Positions 63,693 through 64,000 of a DNA stretch of 64,000 nt are shown here, one piece after another. The position numbers and the translations under genes were made by a program. Below the pieces are notes generated by a model, which saw nothing but the letters and a program-made list of their open reading frames with translations, ran no database searches and had not been told where the DNA came from. This DNA comes from Bacteroidota bacterium (lineage in GTDB: Bacteria > Bacteroidota > Ignavibacteria > Ignavibacteriales > Ignavibacteriaceae): NCBI GenBank assembly GCA_021815405.1, contig JAKAGV010000015.1, positions 62,001 to 126,000 of the forward strand, read 5' to 3'. How positions within the stretch are numbered: position 1 is the stretch's first letter; each line of letters opens with the position of its first letter.

Positions 63693-63791
63693 ATGAAATA
63701 TATAGTTCTAGTCTTAGTTGCAGCATTATTCGTCTTTTTACTTTGGAGAAAGTTTAAGAAAGCTTCCGAAGGTAAAGACTGCTGTAAATAA
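63693..63791 (+). CDS. Tiny membrane protein with Cys-Cys tail
   Basis: 32 residues: M K Y I V L V L V A A L F V F L L W R K F, then KKASEGKDCCK. One membrane segment is followed by a basic, Cys-containing tail. AGGAAAC lies about 8 nt upstream of the ATG. Its layout resembles the small FeoB-associated Cys-rich membrane proteins, but there is no feoB here. In a copper/silver locus a metal-binding role for the CC pair is plausible. The residues are visible directly; the role is inference. Confidence 0.65.
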   Translation: MKYIVLVLVAALFVFLLWRKFKKASEGKDCCK

Positions 63792-63830
63792 ATATTTCAA
63801 ATTAATCTAAAATAAAAAAGGATAATTTAC

Positions 63831-64000
63831 ATGAAAACAAATCTTGCAAGAACTGTGTTCTTTTCGTTTGCGGTTTTAATTCTTGCTGCTTCATTTACCT
63901 TAGCACAGAATTCACCAAAGACAGAAAAACATCAAATGAAATCGGGAAACATGAAAATGGATATGAAAGGGATGAAAATGGACAGCAGCATGCATTCCGG
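63831..64000 (+). CDS. Met-rich exported protein, 5' part only
   Basis: The frame opens at ATG 63831 and runs off the right edge after 56 codons. A signal peptide is clear (MKTNLARTVFFSFAVLILAA, cleavage near TLAQN). The mature part seen so far is Lys/Met-rich (HQMKSGNMKMDMKGMKM), typical of copper/silver-binding periplasmic proteins. It continues the copper locus, 39 bp after the tiny Cys-tailed gene. Domain content beyond the window is unknown. Confidence 0.8.
   Translation, partial: MKTNLARTVFFSFAVLILAASFTLAQNSPKTEKHQMKSGNMKMDMKGMKMDSSMHS

Overview
The window looks like chromosomal DNA of a free-living, AT-rich member of the Bacteroidota/Chlorobi superphylum, most probably class Ignavibacteria. 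The main evidence is three secreted proteins that end in the C-terminal sorting domain of the type IX secretion system (T9SS; opening motif NYPNPFNPST, closing motif SGIYFY), a fourth with a variant of it, a PorV/PorQ-type outer-membrane protein, a SusC-like TonB receptor with an N-terminal carboxypeptidase-regulatory domain, and an atpD-atpC pair detached from other ATP synthase genes. No rRNA, tRNA, prophage, transposase gene or CRISPR array was seen.

Layout. 1-7625 (minus strand): a secreted beta-propeller protein running off the left edge, a Nudix hydrolase, a 1155-residue surface barrel protein, a YkgJ-type cysteine-cluster protein and a small exported protein. 7626-8471: a long gap with a 14-unit palindromic tandem array and one dispersed inverted-repeat element. 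8472-10333: an ABC-2 exporter pair. 10372-14510: a DUF116 protein and two secreted beta-propeller proteins. 14690-17423: an Fe-S/oxidative-stress group (cysteine desulfurase, unknown 100-residue protein, A-type Fe-S carrier, Mn-type superoxide dismutase). 17424-18801: a gap with a gene remnant and a 21-bp tandem array. 18802-21375: a Lon N-terminal-domain protein, then atpC/atpD.

21701-35768 (minus) is a seven-gene cell-surface operon. Transcription runs from two large secreted proteins through a lipoprotein, a TonB-dependent receptor, a PorV-like protein and a beta-propeller lipoprotein to a modular secreted phospholipase-D-family protein. The last five genes overlap or abut and are probably translationally coupled. 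I infer capture and processing of an extracellular polymer, possibly DNA.

36031-48612 is mixed: a methyltransferase, a DUF2179 membrane protein, a TPR lipoprotein, small unknown proteins, a frameshifted VOC gene, a sugar permease plus ROK sugar kinase, and RecQ. 48654-52598 is a sigma-54-type two-component system. 53306 to the right edge is a copper/silver resistance locus, divergent from it: DUF3347 protein, multicopper oxidase with a barrel-like tail, HYC_CC_PP-like protein, TolC/CusB/CusA efflux system, a tiny Cys-tailed membrane protein and a Met-rich exported protein.

The non-coding DNA is unusually patterned. At least six copies of one inverted-repeat element (about 125-145 bp) sit between genes. 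Separate tandem arrays at 8, 18, 37 and 53 kb have periods of 20-21 or 11 bp, close to one or two helical turns. A run of three hairpins precedes a small gene at 40.9 kb.
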